A stretch of 64,000 nucleotides of DNA from Lentibacillus persicus (lineage in GTDB: Bacteria; Bacillota; Bacilli; Bacillales; Amphibacillaceae), in assembly GCF_900112705.1 (NCBI RefSeq), contig NZ_FOMR01000002.1, forward strand, positions 248,001-312,000, given 5' to 3'. Below, in pieces: positions 1 through 9,108 of the stretch. How positions within the stretch are numbered: position 1 is the first letter of the stretch; each line of letters begins with the position of its first letter. Both the position numbers and the translations under genes were made by a program. The notes beneath the pieces were generated by a model. It made no database searches. It was not told the origin of the DNA and saw only the letters and a list, made by a program, of their open reading frames with translations.

Positions 1-27
1 CGGTCCTAAATATCCTATTTTCACCAT
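1..27 (-). CDS. pheA: Prephenate dehydratase, N-terminal nine codons only
   Basis: Only the first nine codons are inside the window. They read MVKIGYLGP, which matches the start of PheA, the enzyme that converts prephenate to phenylpyruvate in phenylalanine synthesis. A purine-rich ribosome binding site (GGGGGAG) sits five bases before the ATG at 27. The gene begins 27 bases after the obg stop codon, so it is probably cotranscribed with obg. In B. subtilis an ACT-domain gene, pheB, lies between obg and pheA; there is no room for it here. The call rests on a short motif plus synteny. Confidence 0.7.
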
Positions 28-53
28 CCATACTCCCCCTGTCTTCACGACAC

Positions 54-1334
54 TTATTCAATAAATTCAAATTCAAAGTCCATTAACCTTATCGTATCGC
101 CATCTTTTGCTCCCCGCTTGCGCAAAGCCTCGTCAACACCCATACCGCGCATTTGCCGGGAAAAACGCTGTACAGCTTCATCTTGCGTAAAATCAGTCAT
201 TTTAAATAACTTCTCTAATTTTGCACCTGATAAAACGTAAGCGCCATCCGGGTCACGTGTAATGGCAAACGGGCTTTCTTCTTTCTGATGGCGATACACA
301 ACCTGCTCATCTGATTTTTCAATTTCTTTTGTTTGTCTCGGATGCTTATCCAGAATATCTGCCAGCGCAAACACAATCTCTTGTATGCCTTTCTTGGTTA
401 ACGCTGAAATCGGATAAACCGGATAATCAACGTCTAATTTCGCTTTAAAGTTTTCAAGATTTTCTTCAGCCCCCGGCATATCCATTTTGTTAGCTGCAAT
501 AATTTGTGGGCGTTTTAAAATTTCAGGATCATACGCTTGCAATTCACGATTTATCTTATTGAAATCCTCAATTGGATCCCTTTGTTCAATACTCGCCATA
601 TCTACTACATGAAGAATGACTCGCGTCCGCTCGACGTGGCGCAAAAACTGATGCCCAAGTCCCACCCCTTCATGTGCACCTTCAATAAGCCCCGGCAAAT
701 CCGCCATCACAAAACTGCGCTGGTCGGCTGTATCAATGACACCCAAATTCGGGGAAAGTGTCGTAAAATGATATTCGGCTGTTTTTGGCTTTGCAGCACT
801 CACAACCGAGAGCAACGTGGACTTTCCGGCACTTGGGAAACCCACCAAACCAACATCAGCGATTAATTTTAATTCAATTGTTATCTGACGCTCCTGTCCA
901 GGCTCTCCATTTTCAGAAAGTTCAGGAGCAGGATTTCTGCCTGAGGCAAAGCGTGAATTACCACGACCGCCTCGCCCCCCCTTGGCGATAATAGCTTCTT
1001 GTCCATTTTCCGTTAAATCAGCGATGACTTCTCCAGTATTTTCATCGCGCACTGTCGTGCCGGGGGGCACATCGACTACCATTGCCTCTGCATTCCCGCC
1101 ATGTTTATTTTTACTCATACCGTTCTCACCGCGTTTTGCTTTATAATGGCGGTTATAACGGAAATCCATTAATGTATTCAAGCCCTCATCGACTTTAAAA
1201 ATGATATCACCGCCGTTACCGCCATCACCGCCGGCAGGTCCGCCTTTAGGCACATAGATTTCACGGCGGTAAGCAGCAATGCCATCTCCGCCGTCTCCCG
1301 CCTTAACATAAACACTAACCTGATCTACAAACAT
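54..1334 (-). CDS. obg: Obg/CgtA GTPase, ribosome assembly and stress factor
   Basis: This 426-residue protein has the full Obg architecture. A glycine-rich Obg fold fills residues 1-158 (motifs such as GGDGGNGGD). It is followed by a GTPase domain with P-loop GFPSAGKST near residue 165, switch/G3 DLPG and base-recognition NKMD, then a C-terminal OCT domain ending about residue 426. Obg binds the 50S subunit in late assembly, and in Bacillus it is needed for sigma-B activation and sporulation initiation. It directly follows spo0B, as in B. subtilis, and precedes pheA on the same strand. Length and motifs are normal for the family. Confidence 0.97.
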   Translation of the reverse strand: MFVDQVSVYVKAGDGGDGIAAYRREIYVPKGGPAGGDGGNGGDIIFKVDEGLNTLMDFRYNRHYKAKRGENGMSKNKHGGNAEAMVVDVPPGTTVRDENTGEVIADLTENGQEAIIAKGGRGGRGNSRFASGRNPAPELSENGEPGQERQITIELKLIADVGLVGFPSAGKSTLLSVVSAAKPKTAEYHFTTLSPNLGVIDTADQRSFVMADLPGLIEGAHEGVGLGHQFLRHVERTRVILHVVDMASIEQRDPIEDFNKINRELQAYDPEILKRPQIIAANKMDMPGAEENLENFKAKLDVDYPVYPISALTKKGIQEIVFALADILDKHPRQTKEIEKSDEQVVYRHQKEESPFAITRDPDGAYVLSGAKLEKLFKMTDFTQDEAVQRFSRQMRGMGVDEALRKRGAKDGDTIRLMDFEFEFIE

Positions 1335-1346
1335 TCAATACCCACC

Positions 1347-1859
1347 TCATTCGTATATTACGCTTACTGCACACACCATATCATTGCCATCATTGTATAT
1401 GGCTGTTTCCTGGCTATTATCTGCATTTATATTATGCTGCAGACAGTCTTTTACAATGAATTCCAACCGTATTTCCTTTGAAGCCAAGTCATAAAGTCTT
1501 ACAGTCAGTTCATATATTTCCAACTTATCAGTAAGCCGTACGACATTTTCCATCAATTGTTTACACCGTTTGACTAGAAGCTTGTCTATCGGTTGTAAAT
1601 CCTTATGTTCAGTCTCAATATGGTATGTTAATCGAAAATTGCTATGTAAGGAATCAAATTGCAAAAAATATAATGCAAATGCCGGCGCATTTAGATTAAC
1701 GAGTTTTCTTTCCTCTTCTAAGTACGCGATATAGTTGTTTATTTTTTGCTGGACTTTATCCGTTTTCCCCATACTCGCATAGCCATGAATGATTTGTAAA
1801 TGGTTCATTAAATTATGCCGGTAATGACGTATCAGCTCAATAACCTTTTCTTCTTCCAT
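1347..1859 (-). CDS. spo0B: Sporulation initiation phosphotransferase Spo0B
   Basis: The 170-residue product looks like Spo0B, which moves a phosphoryl group from Spo0F to Spo0A in the sporulation phosphorelay. The N-terminal helical hairpin carries the motif RHNLMNHLQ. Its His15 is the expected phosphorylated histidine (compare RHDWMN in B. subtilis). The remainder is a weakly conserved, degenerate kinase-like C-terminal domain. The frame is open upstream to 1943, but the ATG at 1859 is chosen because AAGGGG lies about 9 bases before it and the product then matches family length. A TATAAT at 1915-1920 (minus strand) may be its -10 box. It sits between rpmA and obg, as in B. subtilis. Confidence 0.88.
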   Translation of the reverse strand: MEEEKVIELIRHYRHNLMNHLQIIHGYASMGKTDKVQQKINNYIAYLEEERKLVNLNAPAFALYFLQFDSLHSNFRLTYHIETEHKDLQPIDKLLVKRCKQLMENVVRLTDKLEIYELTVRLYDLASKEIRLEFIVKDCLQHNINADNSQETAIYNDGNDMVCAVSVIYE

Positions 1860-1962
1860 CTTTCGACCCCTTATCAATAAACATGCACGTTTTACGCAGC
1901 CTAATAGTAATAAAATTATAGCAAACTTAACACATAAAATCACTTAATAGTAAAATGTATGT

Positions 1963-2000
1963 AAAAAGACCCCAGTTCAACGAATGACTGGAGTCTTCTT
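1963..2000 (-). terminator. Rho-independent terminator after rpmA
   Basis: An inverted repeat (arms 1966-1976 and 1987-1997, AAGAC-C-CCAGT type) is followed on the minus strand by a run of five T. It lies between the rpmA stop codon and the spo0B promoter region. It therefore probably ends the rplU-prp-rpmA transcript. Confidence 0.8.
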
Positions 2001-2011
2001 TATTTTATAAG

Positions 2012-2302
2012 TTATGCTTCCTGTGCAACCGGGAGAACACTTACCTTCTTGCGGTCACGGCCAATGCGTTCATATTTAACGACGCCATCAATTTTAGAGA
2101 ACAATGTATCGTCTCCACCGATTCCAACGTTTACCCCTGGATAAACTTTTGTACCACGCTGACGGTAAAGAATACTTCCGCCGGTTACAAATTGACCATC
2201 CGCACGTTTAGCACCCAAACGTTTTGATTCAGAGTCCCGACCGTTTTTAGTACTGCCGGCACCTTTTTTCTGAGCGAAAAACTGTAAATCCAATTTTAGC
2301 AT
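2012..2302 (-). CDS. rpmA: 50S ribosomal protein L27, with cleaved N-terminal extension
   Basis: The 96-residue protein is bacterial L27, whose N-terminal tail reaches the peptidyl-transferase centre. It begins with MLKLDLQFF followed by AQKKGAGS. This is the Firmicute-type extension ending in a diphenylalanine that is removed by the cysteine protease Prp to expose the functional tail. The protease gene is immediately upstream in the same operon. The body ([15 protein letters not shown]) is fully typical. Confidence 0.98.
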   Translation of the reverse strand: MLKLDLQFFAQKKGAGSTKNGRDSESKRLGAKRADGQFVTGGSILYRQRGTKVYPGVNVGIGGDDTLFSKIDGVVKYERIGRDRKKVSVLPVAQEA

Positions 2303-2316
2303 GTTGTTGCACCTCC

Positions 2317-2646
2317 TTACTTCTGCTTGATATTAATAAATTCGTTGTATTCCCGTTCAATTGTCTTTAGAGAGATGAGCATTCCTTCCAGCAATAGCTG
2401 GGCTTTTTGCATTGTTTCATCCGGGATATCCTCAGGGACCGTTACCCGGAGAAAGCCGCCTTCATCTTCCTGTTCAATTTTCAATTCGGTCTCACTTAAC
2501 GTCAGTACTGCATTAACCGCACCAAATGATACAGCTGAAACACCCGCGCATACCAAATCATAGCCATAAGGACCACTTTCAGCATGCCCTGACAGTTCAA
2601 ACTGTTTTATTTGATTGTTTTCGCGGTTAATACTGACATTAATCAT
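2317..2646 (-). CDS. prp: Ribosomal-processing cysteine protease Prp
   Basis: This 109-residue protein belongs to the Prp (YsxB) family. The predicted catalytic pair is visible as His21 in LSGHAESG and Cys33 in DLVCAG, the spacing known for the family. Prp removes the nine-residue extension of L27, and the neighbouring rpmA product carries exactly that extension. The gene sits between rplU and rpmA with spacers of about 13 bases on each side, so all three are probably translated from one mRNA. Confidence 0.95.
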   Translation of the reverse strand: MINVSINRENNQIKQFELSGHAESGPYGYDLVCAGVSAVSFGAVNAVLTLSETELKIEQEDEGGFLRVTVPEDIPDETMQKAQLLLEGMLISLKTIEREYNEFINIKQK

Positions 2647-2658
2647 AAAAAAATCCTT

Positions 2659-2967
2659 TTATGCATTGATTTTATCAATGACTAATTTAGTATATGGCTG
2701 ACGATGGCCTTGTTTACGATGATAGTTTTTCTTTGGCTTATATTTAAAAACAGTTACTTTCTTTTGACGTCCCTGCTTTTCAACTTTTGCCGTTACACTT
2801 GCACCATCAACATATGGAGCACCAACTTTAACATCGTCACCGCCGACAAACAACACCTTATCAAACGTTACAGCCTCATCTGTATCAGCTGCTACTTTTT
2901 CAACGTAGATTTCCTGGCCTTCAGTGACTTTAATCTGCTTGCCGCCTGCTTCAATTATTGCGTACAT
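2659..2967 (-). CDS. rplU: 50S ribosomal protein L21
   Basis: The 102-residue product is a canonical L21: it starts [14 protein letters not shown] and ends with the family signature [15 protein letters not shown]-(LV). L21 binds 23S rRNA and stabilises the large subunit. It is the first gene of rplU-prp-rpmA. A structured leader (2968-3085) and a near-consensus promoter stand upstream. The ribosome binding site GGGAGG is seven bases before the ATG. Confidence 0.98.
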   Translation of the reverse strand: MYAIIEAGGKQIKVTEGQEIYVEKVAADTDEAVTFDKVLFVGGDDVKVGAPYVDGASVTAKVEKQGRQKKVTVFKYKPKKNYHRKQGHRQPYTKLVIDKINA

Positions 2968-3085
2968 ACTTGCACCTCCCTAATTACCAAGACTCGCCAT
3001 GCAGGTATTCCTGCTCCGGATTTCTCGGGCGGGAATTTAAAAACCTGTTCTGAGCGGTTGTAGCACTGGTGCTACGATGAATAAC
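2968..3085 (-). ncRNA. L21 leader RNA (autoregulatory 5' UTR)
   Basis: The 120-base leader of rplU can form at least two hairpins on the minus strand. One has arms GTAGCA and TGCTAC (about 3061-3076). The other has arms GCAGG and CCTGC (about 3000-3015). A conserved-looking segment before the Shine-Dalgarno site follows. Firmicute rplU operons carry a conserved L21 leader thought to bind L21 and give feedback control. The position and hairpins fit this, but I have not aligned it to the family model. Confidence 0.65.
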
Positions 3086-3091
3086 GTATAA

Positions 3092-3121
3092 ATGTTACCA
3101 TGTCGTAATTGCGCTTGTCAA
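3092..3121 (-). promoter_or_regulatory. Sigma-A promoter of the rplU operon
   Basis: On the minus strand a perfect -35 TTGACA (3121-3116) is followed after 18 bases by TAACAT (3097-3092). It sits just upstream of the L21 leader, which is where the rplU-prp-rpmA transcript should begin. Confidence 0.65.
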
Positions 3122-3137
3122 GAAGCAATCATAACGA

Positions 3138-4001
3138 TTACGACACATAGCTGACAAGCTCACCGGCCGTTTTACGGTAATGCCTATCATGGAAGTAACT
3201 ATGAAGACATTCCGCTTCCTCCAATGCGTGTCGCCTGCCGTTGGGAAGGTTGACATATATCGTATGGGATTTGTCACGATGGAATAGATTGAACGCATCC
3301 ATAAGCCTGGCATCGTAGTGAATATCAATTGATCGAAAATGATTTAAACGGGCTCTTCCTTCGTAGCGTTGCAGCAAAAATCGTATAAATACATAATAAC
3401 GCTGCTTCCAGTCCTTTCTATTTTCCATTAATAAAAATGAAAATAATAAAAATGCGCTGAGTGTAAATGGGACGAGTGTAAACAATATGAAAACTGCTAT
3501 CAAATTAATACACACCGAAAGAATAATCACCGTATTGTATGATTTACGATACGGCATTATCTTGGAAAAAATAAGAAACATTATCTTGCCGCCGTCCAGT
3601 GGCCATATTGGCATCAAATTAAACAAAAAGATAACCGTATTATAGAAATATGCCATATCAATAATAGATGGCGAAAGCGTCTGAGTTCCGGAAAGAATGT
3701 AAATTAAACCATAAAGAAAGACATGTTGAATCGGCCCCGCCAGCGTCACCAGTATTTCTTCATGAAATGGTCTTGTTCCATTTTCATCTGTTTCCATAAC
3801 ACCGCCAAATATCCATAGCATGATGCCGCGAACACGCCAGGCAAATAGCTTAGCTGCCGTAAAATGACCGATTTCATGAACCAGGACAATTGCAAGTATC
3901 GTCATCAGGTCGACGAACGTTCCCGTTAAAAACGAAATGATAATAAAAACAAACAAAACCGGATGCAAATGGATTGGGGGCAGCCATTTAAGGATTGTCA
4001 T
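3138..4001 (-). CDS. spoIVFB: Stage IV sporulation intramembrane metalloprotease SpoIVFB
   Basis: The 287-residue protein is a site-2 (M50) protease with several membrane segments. The zinc motif HEIGH lies near residues 42-46, and the second metal-ligand motif (NLMPIWPLDGGK) lies about 100 residues later. A cytosolic CBS-like tail follows. SpoIVFB cleaves pro-sigma-K in the mother cell after engulfment, and SpoIVFA and BofA hold it inactive. Its start overlaps the end of spoIVFA by about 14 bases, which implies translational coupling. The ATG at 4001 is used; a TTG one codon upstream is an equal possibility because AGGTGA serves both. Confidence 0.95.
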   Translation of the reverse strand: MTILKWLPPIHLHPVLFVFIIISFLTGTFVDLMTILAIVLVHEIGHFTAAKLFAWRVRGIMLWIFGGVMETDENGTRPFHEEILVTLAGPIQHVFLYGLIYILSGTQTLSPSIIDMAYFYNTVIFLFNLMPIWPLDGGKIMFLIFSKIMPYRKSYNTVIILSVCINLIAVFILFTLVPFTLSAFLLFSFLLMENRKDWKQRYYVFIRFLLQRYEGRARLNHFRSIDIHYDARLMDAFNLFHRDKSHTIYVNLPNGRRHALEEAECLHSYFHDRHYRKTAGELVSYVS

Positions 4002-4749
4002 CAACTTGAATCACCTGTACAGGATCCACATAGGCATCATTTTGTTCAATAGCAAAATAGACATTCTTACTTTCTTTATCAGGAGTGAACATACCAAGTT
4101 TTTGACCGTTATCAATGAACTGATAAAGGTGCACATCGATGGAACTTAAATTTCCATAAACCGTTTCGCTATTATCAGCATGCTGGACAATAACGGTGTT
4201 GCCCGTTTCCTTCATCTTCCCTGCAAATGTAACCACGCCTTCCTGCAAAGCAGCAACTTGTGATTCCTTTTCAGGGGCAAGCATTATCCCTTTGCCATTG
4301 GCTTGAAAAGTCTCGGACACCGCACCGTTCACCGGGAAAGCCAAGGTCTTCCCTGCTTCCCCGGAGCCAGAAGAAACCGCCATTGGTGCCCCGAATGTTT
4401 CCTGATACCATTGGTTGACACGTGCAAACGGGAATTCCTCAGTCAATGTGCTGGCAGCCCATGTTTTGGGACCCGCAAGTAAGTCTGAGTCACTTTGAAA
4501 TAATAGCGCTGCAGCAAAAAACAGCATAACGGATAACATTCCTTTAACAGCAAAACCTGTCACTCGCTGGTTGAGCCCCTTTGCCGAAAAATTGTCGTCA
4601 GTGAAAACGGGAAAATAGCCATGTTTCTCTTCCTCTTGGGGGAAGGGTGGCGGGACGATTTGTTTTCCCGATTGGCGGCTGGAGGGAATACTGCGTTCTT
4701 TTTTCCGCTGGTTAATGGATTTTCTTACCTTTTTCACGCCTTTATTCAC
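3988..4749 (-). CDS. spoIVFA: Stage IV sporulation protein SpoIVFA
   Basis: The protein has a basic N-terminal tail, one transmembrane segment (GMLSVMLFFAAALLF region) and a C-terminal domain resembling a catalytically dead M23/LytM fold (VVTFAGKMKETGNTVIVQHADN). SpoIVFA scaffolds SpoIVFB and BofA in the outer forespore membrane and is cleaved by SpoIVB and CtpB to release pro-sigma-K processing. The longest frame starts with TTG at 4782 but has no ribosome binding site and may lie upstream of the transcription start. GTG at 4749, with AAGGG eleven bases before it, is preferred; the start is uncertain. Overlaps spoIVFB. Confidence 0.88.
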   Translation of the reverse strand: MNKGVKKVRKSINQRKKERSIPSSRQSGKQIVPPPFPQEEEKHGYFPVFTDDNFSAKGLNQRVTGFAVKGMLSVMLFFAAALLFQSDSDLLAGPKTWAASTLTEEFPFARVNQWYQETFGAPMAVSSGSGEAGKTLAFPVNGAVSETFQANGKGIMLAPEKESQVAALQEGVVTFAGKMKETGNTVIVQHADNSETVYGNLSSIDVHLYQFIDNGQKLGMFTPDKESKNVYFAIEQNDAYVDPVQVIQVDDNP

Positions 4750-4781
4750 TTTACTCACAACCCTTGCAATACATTTGTACA

Positions 4782-4810
4782 AGTCTATGAATTAAAAGCT
4801 GAAGTTATGC
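4782..4810 (-). promoter_or_regulatory. Possible sigma-E promoter of spoIVFA
   Basis: On the minus strand GCATAAC (4810-4804) and CATAGACT (4789-4782) are separated by 14 bases. They resemble the sigma-E elements (KMATATT and CATACAMT) with two mismatches in the -35 and one to two in the -10. SpoIVF genes are sigma-E dependent in B. subtilis, and the site lies between the minD terminator and spoIVFA, where a promoter is required. Confidence 0.45.
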
Positions 4811-4824
4811 CAGCAGCAAAAGCA

Positions 4825-4876
4825 AAAAGAAACACATGACATTAACTGAAATTGTTAACATCCATGTGTTTCTTTT
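4825..4876 (-). terminator. minD: Rho-independent terminator after minD
   Basis: Perfect 14-base arms (4825-4838 and 4863-4876, core GAAACACATG) flank a loop that itself can pair. On the minus strand the hairpin is followed by a T-rich run. It begins three bases after the minD stop codon and separates the mre-min transcript from spoIVFA. Confidence 0.9.
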
Positions 4877-4878
4877 CA

Positions 4879-5676
4879 CTAGGAACGTATTCCAATGAAG
4901 TTTTTCAATTTTTGAAACACACCTTTTTCTTCATCCAATGATTGCAGCGGCACGGTTTCACCAAGTATCCGGCGAGCTATATTCCGGTACGCCACTGATG
5001 CTTTGGAATTTCCTTGAAGGGCAACAGGCTCTCCTGAATTTGAAGCTTTTATAACACTATCATCGTCAATAACGATACCGATCAAATCAATTGAAAGAAT
5101 CTGAATAATGTCATCGATATCCAACATATCACCATTTTTCATCATGTGATTCCGAATACGGTTGATAACCAACCGAGGCGGTTCGATGTTCTCGTTTTCC
5201 AACAGACCAATGATACGATCGGCATCCCTCACACTTGATTTTTCAGGTGTTGTTATAACAATAGCTTTGTCGGCGGCAGCAGTAGCGTTCTGAAAGCCTT
5301 GTTCAATTCCGGCAGGACAATCAATAATGATATAATCATAGGTTTGCTTTAATTCCTGTACGATCTTTTTCATGCCCTCTGTCGTAACGGCTGTTTTATC
5401 ACTTGTTTGTGCTGCGGGCAAAAGCGCAAGATCGTCAAAACGTTTATCTTTAATCATGGCTTGAGACAGTTTACACCGTTCTTCAATGACGTCTACAATA
5501 TCATATATTATACGGTTTTCCAGCCCCATAATGACATCAAGATTGCGCAGTCCAATATCCGTATCGATGAGGCACACTTTTTTCTCCATCAGTGCCAAGG
5601 CAGTGCCAATATTTGCAGATGTCGTTGTTTTGCCTACGCCGCCTTTACCTGAAGTTACCACTATCGCTTCACCCAT
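4879..5676 (-). CDS. minD: Septum-site determining ATPase MinD
   Basis: The 265-residue protein is MinD, a deviant Walker ATPase (GKGGVGKTTTSANIG near residues 10-24) that dimerises on the membrane and recruits the division inhibitor MinC. The second ATPase motif region (CLIDTDIGLRNLD) and the C-terminal amphipathic membrane-targeting helix (FQKLKNFIGI) are both visible. It overlaps the end of minC by 8 bases and is the last gene of mreB-mreC-mreD-minC-minD, followed at once by a strong terminator. Length and motifs are standard. Confidence 0.98.
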   Translation of the reverse strand: MGEAIVVTSGKGGVGKTTTSANIGTALALMEKKVCLIDTDIGLRNLDVIMGLENRIIYDIVDVIEERCKLSQAMIKDKRFDDLALLPAAQTSDKTAVTTEGMKKIVQELKQTYDYIIIDCPAGIEQGFQNATAAADKAIVITTPEKSSVRDADRIIGLLENENIEPPRLVINRIRNHMMKNGDMLDIDDIIQILSIDLIGIVIDDDSVIKASNSGEPVALQGNSKASVAYRNIARRILGETVPLQSLDEEKGVFQKLKNFIGIRS

Positions 5677-6355
5677 TCAGCATTCTCCTTTCAAAGCCGC
5701 TTATATCTTTTCGCATGCTGGAAAGAACCTGGAGCCGGTCAATTACAATTTTATTCTGAGTGTTGTCGATGAGCCCGCACTCCAAATAAACACCATCCGT
5801 TTCGTAGTCAGGAGCACGACTAATATAATCTGCTATCCTCAGCTGGCTGGGATTCATATAAGATGCAGCAATCACTGCTTCACGGTCGCCATTTTGCCCG
5901 GCATGCGCAATCCCAAGAAGACTCCCCATTACAAAAATATTTCCGGTTGCTGATACTTTACCACCTGGGTTAACATCCCCAATCAGCAGCAGATCACCTG
6001 TATTCTCCAGCACCTGACCAGAGCGCACTACTTTATTGACCACTTGTATATCACTTTCCTGCTTCCACTTCAACGCTTCTTCCCGATGGATAACATTCGA
6101 ATCGAATGCCTCAATTGAAAAACGATGATTGTTCCCTATCATTTTTTCCAGCTGCTGTTTCTGTTCATCATTTATATACCTGTTACCAAGCTTAACCGTT
6201 ACCGGGACAATCGGTTCGTCTTTTTTTGGGGTATACTCAGAAAGCTTTTCGGCAAGCTCGTTTATTGCATTATCAAAGGATGCCCGATCATTAATAAATA
6301 ATGTCAGCCCATCTTTTGTCCCTTTTATTGTAATTGTTCCGTTTCCATCAAACAA
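5669..6355 (-). CDS. minC: Septum-site determining protein MinC
   Basis: The 228-residue protein has the MinC layout: an N-terminal FtsZ-inhibiting domain (about 1-105) and a C-terminal beta-helix with the diagnostic run GDVNPGGKVSATGNIFVMGSLLG, which binds MinD. MinC blocks Z-ring formation near poles. The start is TTG at 6355, supported by GAGGTGA seven bases upstream; no ATG lies nearby. The 3' end overlaps minD, so the two are probably translationally coupled. Confidence 0.96.
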   Translation of the reverse strand: MFDGNGTITIKGTKDGLTLFINDRASFDNAINELAEKLSEYTPKKDEPIVPVTVKLGNRYINDEQKQQLEKMIGNNHRFSIEAFDSNVIHREEALKWKQESDIQVVNKVVRSGQVLENTGDLLLIGDVNPGGKVSATGNIFVMGSLLGIAHAGQNGDREAVIAASYMNPSQLRIADYISRAPDYETDGVYLECGLIDNTQNKIVIDRLQVLSSMRKDISGFERRMLNG

Positions 6356-6396
6356 AATACGCTCACCTCAACAATTCACCTTTACATTATGCCATT

Positions 6397-6936
6397 CTAA
6401 AATTGTCTGCTACCTGATAATTGCTGTTCTCTTAAGTTGACCAGCCATTTTGCCGAGAATGGATATAGAACAAGCAGAAATAATACATTAGCCAAAACGG
6501 TCGGAATCAGCCTGTTAATTAAATAATCCTGCCAGACCAGTTCTGCTATACCCGTCATCGAGAAAATAAAGTAAATGAATGCTTCAGCAAATATAAGCCC
6601 TATAACACCCAAAGTCATTGTCGCAACGAAATTAGCATGAAGTAACTTTGCTAAACCGTGTATAATATAAACGCTAAGTGCATAACTGAACATATAGACA
6701 CCCAGGATGCCAGTGTAGGCTATATCGACCAAGAGTCCAATCAACAATGCATAAAACACGGAGAAATAAGTGTCTTCTCTGTCATAGAAAATAGCCAGGA
6801 AAACAAGAAAGACAAACACCCAATGCGAAACAAAAAATATATTGCCATCCAAGAGTGACGCCGGCAGCATATCAAGGGCAACGCCTTCTGATATCAGCAG
6901 CAAAAATAATATCCCCAGAATCAGCAACCGTTTCAT
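6397..6936 (-). CDS. mreD: Rod-shape determining membrane protein MreD
   Basis: This 179-residue, very hydrophobic protein has five to six predicted membrane segments. It occupies the MreD position, its ATG overlapping the final base of mreC. MreD is part of the elongasome that links the MreB filament to peptidoglycan synthesis. Family sequence conservation is low, so the call depends on topology, size and location between mreC and minC. GAGGAGG precedes the ATG by about seven bases. Confidence 0.92.
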   Translation of the reverse strand: MKRLLILGILFLLLISEGVALDMLPASLLDGNIFFVSHWVFVFLVFLAIFYDREDTYFSVFYALLIGLLVDIAYTGILGVYMFSYALSVYIIHGLAKLLHANFVATMTLGVIGLIFAEAFIYFIFSMTGIAELVWQDYLINRLIPTVLANVLFLLVLYPFSAKWLVNLREQQLSGSRQF

Positions 6937-7817
6937 TATGATGCCTCCTCTTCTGATTCGCTTGAGGTGTCACTGTTGGGCTGCTGCCGCTCCACAACGA
7001 TTACATTATTAATATCATACATGTCAGCAACCGGCTCTACGAACGCAGTGCGCGTTAAGCCATACTCGTCCGGTTTGACTTCTTTCACTTCCCCGATCGG
7101 TAAACCAGCCGGGAAAACGCCGCCCATTCCAGAGGACAAAACTAATTCGCCTTCTTCCAAATCAAAATCGGATTCTTCAACAACCCGTAATAATAGGTGG
7201 TTTGATTCCTGGTCATACCCTTCGATCATTCCATGAATATCATCTTCATCTTCACGCGAGACTGTTGCTGATATACGATTAAATTGGTCAAACCCGGTCA
7301 ACAGTTTGACGGTCGAGGTGAATTTTGATTCAGCATCCACCTTTCCAATCATCCCTTCTGCGGTAATGACGGCCATGTTTTCTTCAACGCCATCCTGTGA
7401 CCCTTTATTGATTGTTACTTGTTCAATCCAACGTTCCGGGGATCTGGATATGACTGTTGCCTGAACGGGATTATAGTCACGAATCGATTCCGTTTTATCA
7501 AGCGTATTTCGAAGCTCATCATTCTCTTCTTTTAATTCTTGAACCTCATACTGAAGACTTTTATATTCTGCGATTTTTTGTCGCAATAGTTTATTTTCTT
7601 CATAAGTATTTTTGATATCATCAATGTTTTCAAATATACCGGTCACATACTCTACAGGTGTATGTACCAGGTTCTGTGCCCATCCAACTGTATCTTTAAC
7701 GAATTGTTCTGCAATCGTTTCATTTTTTCTATCCTGCATTGAATAGCCGATTAATGCCACCAGAATAATAATCCCTATAAGCAGAATAAATAACCTTTTT
7801 CTCTGAAAAACTTTCAT
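6936..7817 (-). CDS. mreC: Rod-shape determining protein MreC
   Basis: The 293-residue protein has one N-terminal membrane anchor (about 9-26), a coiled coil rich in E, K and L (about 65-110) and the extracellular beta-barrel domain with the typical stretch VITAEGMIGKV and the later SGMGGVFPAGLPIGEV. MreC is the periplasm-facing scaffold of the elongasome and works with MreB and MreD. The C-terminus ends in an acidic, low-complexity tail (SSESEEEAS), longer than is common. Confidence 0.96.
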   Translation of the reverse strand: MKVFQRKRLFILLIGIIILVALIGYSMQDRKNETIAEQFVKDTVGWAQNLVHTPVEYVTGIFENIDDIKNTYEENKLLRQKIAEYKSLQYEVQELKEENDELRNTLDKTESIRDYNPVQATVISRSPERWIEQVTINKGSQDGVEENMAVITAEGMIGKVDAESKFTSTVKLLTGFDQFNRISATVSREDEDDIHGMIEGYDQESNHLLLRVVEESDFDLEEGELVLSSGMGGVFPAGLPIGEVKEVKPDEYGLTRTAFVEPVADMYDINNVIVVERQQPNSDTSSESEEEAS

Positions 7818-7829
7818 GTGGGCACCTGC

Positions 7830-8870
7830 TTACTCAGTTGTAGGACGTGAAGATACATTCGGATGGGAACGGAAATGCTGAATGTATTCCAAAGATTTGC
7901 CTGTTCCAATCGCTACACTTTCAAGCGGATCGTCGGTTATGAAAACAGGCATTTTTGTCTCATCACTGATGATATTATCTATGTTTTTCAAGAGAGAGCC
8001 GCCGCCGGACAGAACAATGCCACGGTCCATAATATCGGCTGCCAGTTCAGGTGGTGTTTTTTCAAGTGTATCTTTGACCGCTTCAACAATATCCTCCACT
8101 GTTTCCTTCAACGAAACAGCAATCTCTCTTGAGGTTACAGTTATCGTTTTAGGTAGCCCACTCAGCATATCACGGCCACGGATATCCATCTCAATATCAT
8201 CTGTTACTTCTCCCGCAACCCCGATGTCCATTTTAATTGATTCAGCGGATCGTTCACCAATCATAAGATTATAATGCTTGCGAATATAATTTGTAATGGC
8301 TTCGTCCATGTTGTCTCCACCGATACGTATCGATCGGCTCGTTACCACACCGCCAAGTGAAATCACAGCAACCTCAGTTGTACCGCCGCCAATGTCCACA
8401 ATCATACTCCCGGTGGGCTCCCACACCGGTAACCCGGCTCCAATCGCAGCTGAAAAAGGTTCCGCAATGGGAAAAGCGTCTTTTGCGCCAGCCTGTTTCG
8501 TAGCATCGAGCACAGCGCGCTCTTCTACCATTGTGATACCTGAAGGGACACATATCATGACATTTGGCTTTTTAGCAAAAAGTGATCTGCTGCTCATAGC
8601 TTTCTTAATAAAATACTTCATCATTACTGCGGTTGTATCATAATCAGCAATCACACCGTCTTTCATCGGCCTGACTACCGAAATGTTTCCCGGTGTTCGT
8701 CCGATCATGTTCCGTGCTGATTGACCAACAGCTTCAATCTCACCTGTTTCAATATTTTTGGCCACGACTGTCGGTTCACGTACAACGACACCCTTTCCCT
8801 TTACAAAGACAAGTGTATTTGCAGTTCCCAAGTCAATCCCTAAGTCCTGTGACAAACTGAATCTTCCCAA
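7830..8870 (-). CDS. mreB: Rod-shape determining actin homologue MreB
   Basis: The 346-residue protein is MreB, with the actin-fold nucleotide motifs [10 protein letters not shown] (phosphate 1), [13 protein letters not shown] (phosphate 2) and [11 protein letters not shown] (adenosine). It forms membrane-bound filaments that orient cell-wall synthesis. The start is TTG at 8870 ([15 protein letters not shown]), with AAAGGAAG six bases upstream. It is the first gene of mreBCD-minCD, and the 238-base spacer before it probably holds the operon promoter. Confidence 0.97.
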   Translation of the reverse strand: MGRFSLSQDLGIDLGTANTLVFVKGKGVVVREPTVVAKNIETGEIEAVGQSARNMIGRTPGNISVVRPMKDGVIADYDTTAVMMKYFIKKAMSSRSLFAKKPNVMICVPSGITMVEERAVLDATKQAGAKDAFPIAEPFSAAIGAGLPVWEPTGSMIVDIGGGTTEVAVISLGGVVTSRSIRIGGDNMDEAITNYIRKHYNLMIGERSAESIKMDIGVAGEVTDDIEMDIRGRDMLSGLPKTITVTSREIAVSLKETVEDIVEAVKDTLEKTPPELAADIMDRGIVLSGGGSLLKNIDNIISDETKMPVFITDDPLESVAIGTGKSLEYIQHFRSHPNVSSRPTTE

Positions 8871-8987
8871 AAAAATCTTCCTTTCATATATGGCAAACTC
8901 ATTTATTACATTTAAATTTCACAATCTTTATGACTTCAATGAACAATTTTAAACATCTTTTGTCGGAAAGTAAATAATAAGCACAAT

Positions 8988-9022
8988 AGCGCCAATCTCA
9001 ATTAAAAATAGAAACTGGCGCT
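8988..9022 (-). terminator. Hairpin between radC and mreB, possible terminator
   Basis: Seven-base arms AGCGCCA (8988-8994) and TGGCGCT (9016-9022) enclose a 21-base AT-rich loop. It lies downstream of radC and upstream of mreB. There is no convincing T-run after it on the minus strand, so it may be a weak terminator or a regulatory hairpin. Confidence 0.4.
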
Positions 9023-9108
9023 GAAATTATGTCTATTCAATTATACGAAAAAATGAGAGAAATAGATAGTGTTTTATAAAGGTTGTTCAAAAAGTCCATT
9101 CACTCTTT

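Noticed and set aside
4749-4782. TTG at 4782 as the spoIVFA start.
   Set aside because: It has no ribosome binding site and overlaps the likely sigma-E -10 element.
9062-9100. AAGGTTGTTCAAAAAGTCC-like sequence after radC and a similar GCCTGTTCAAA near 54588, possible remnants of the repeat ends.
   Set aside because: The similarity covers under 15 bases and no second flank is present.
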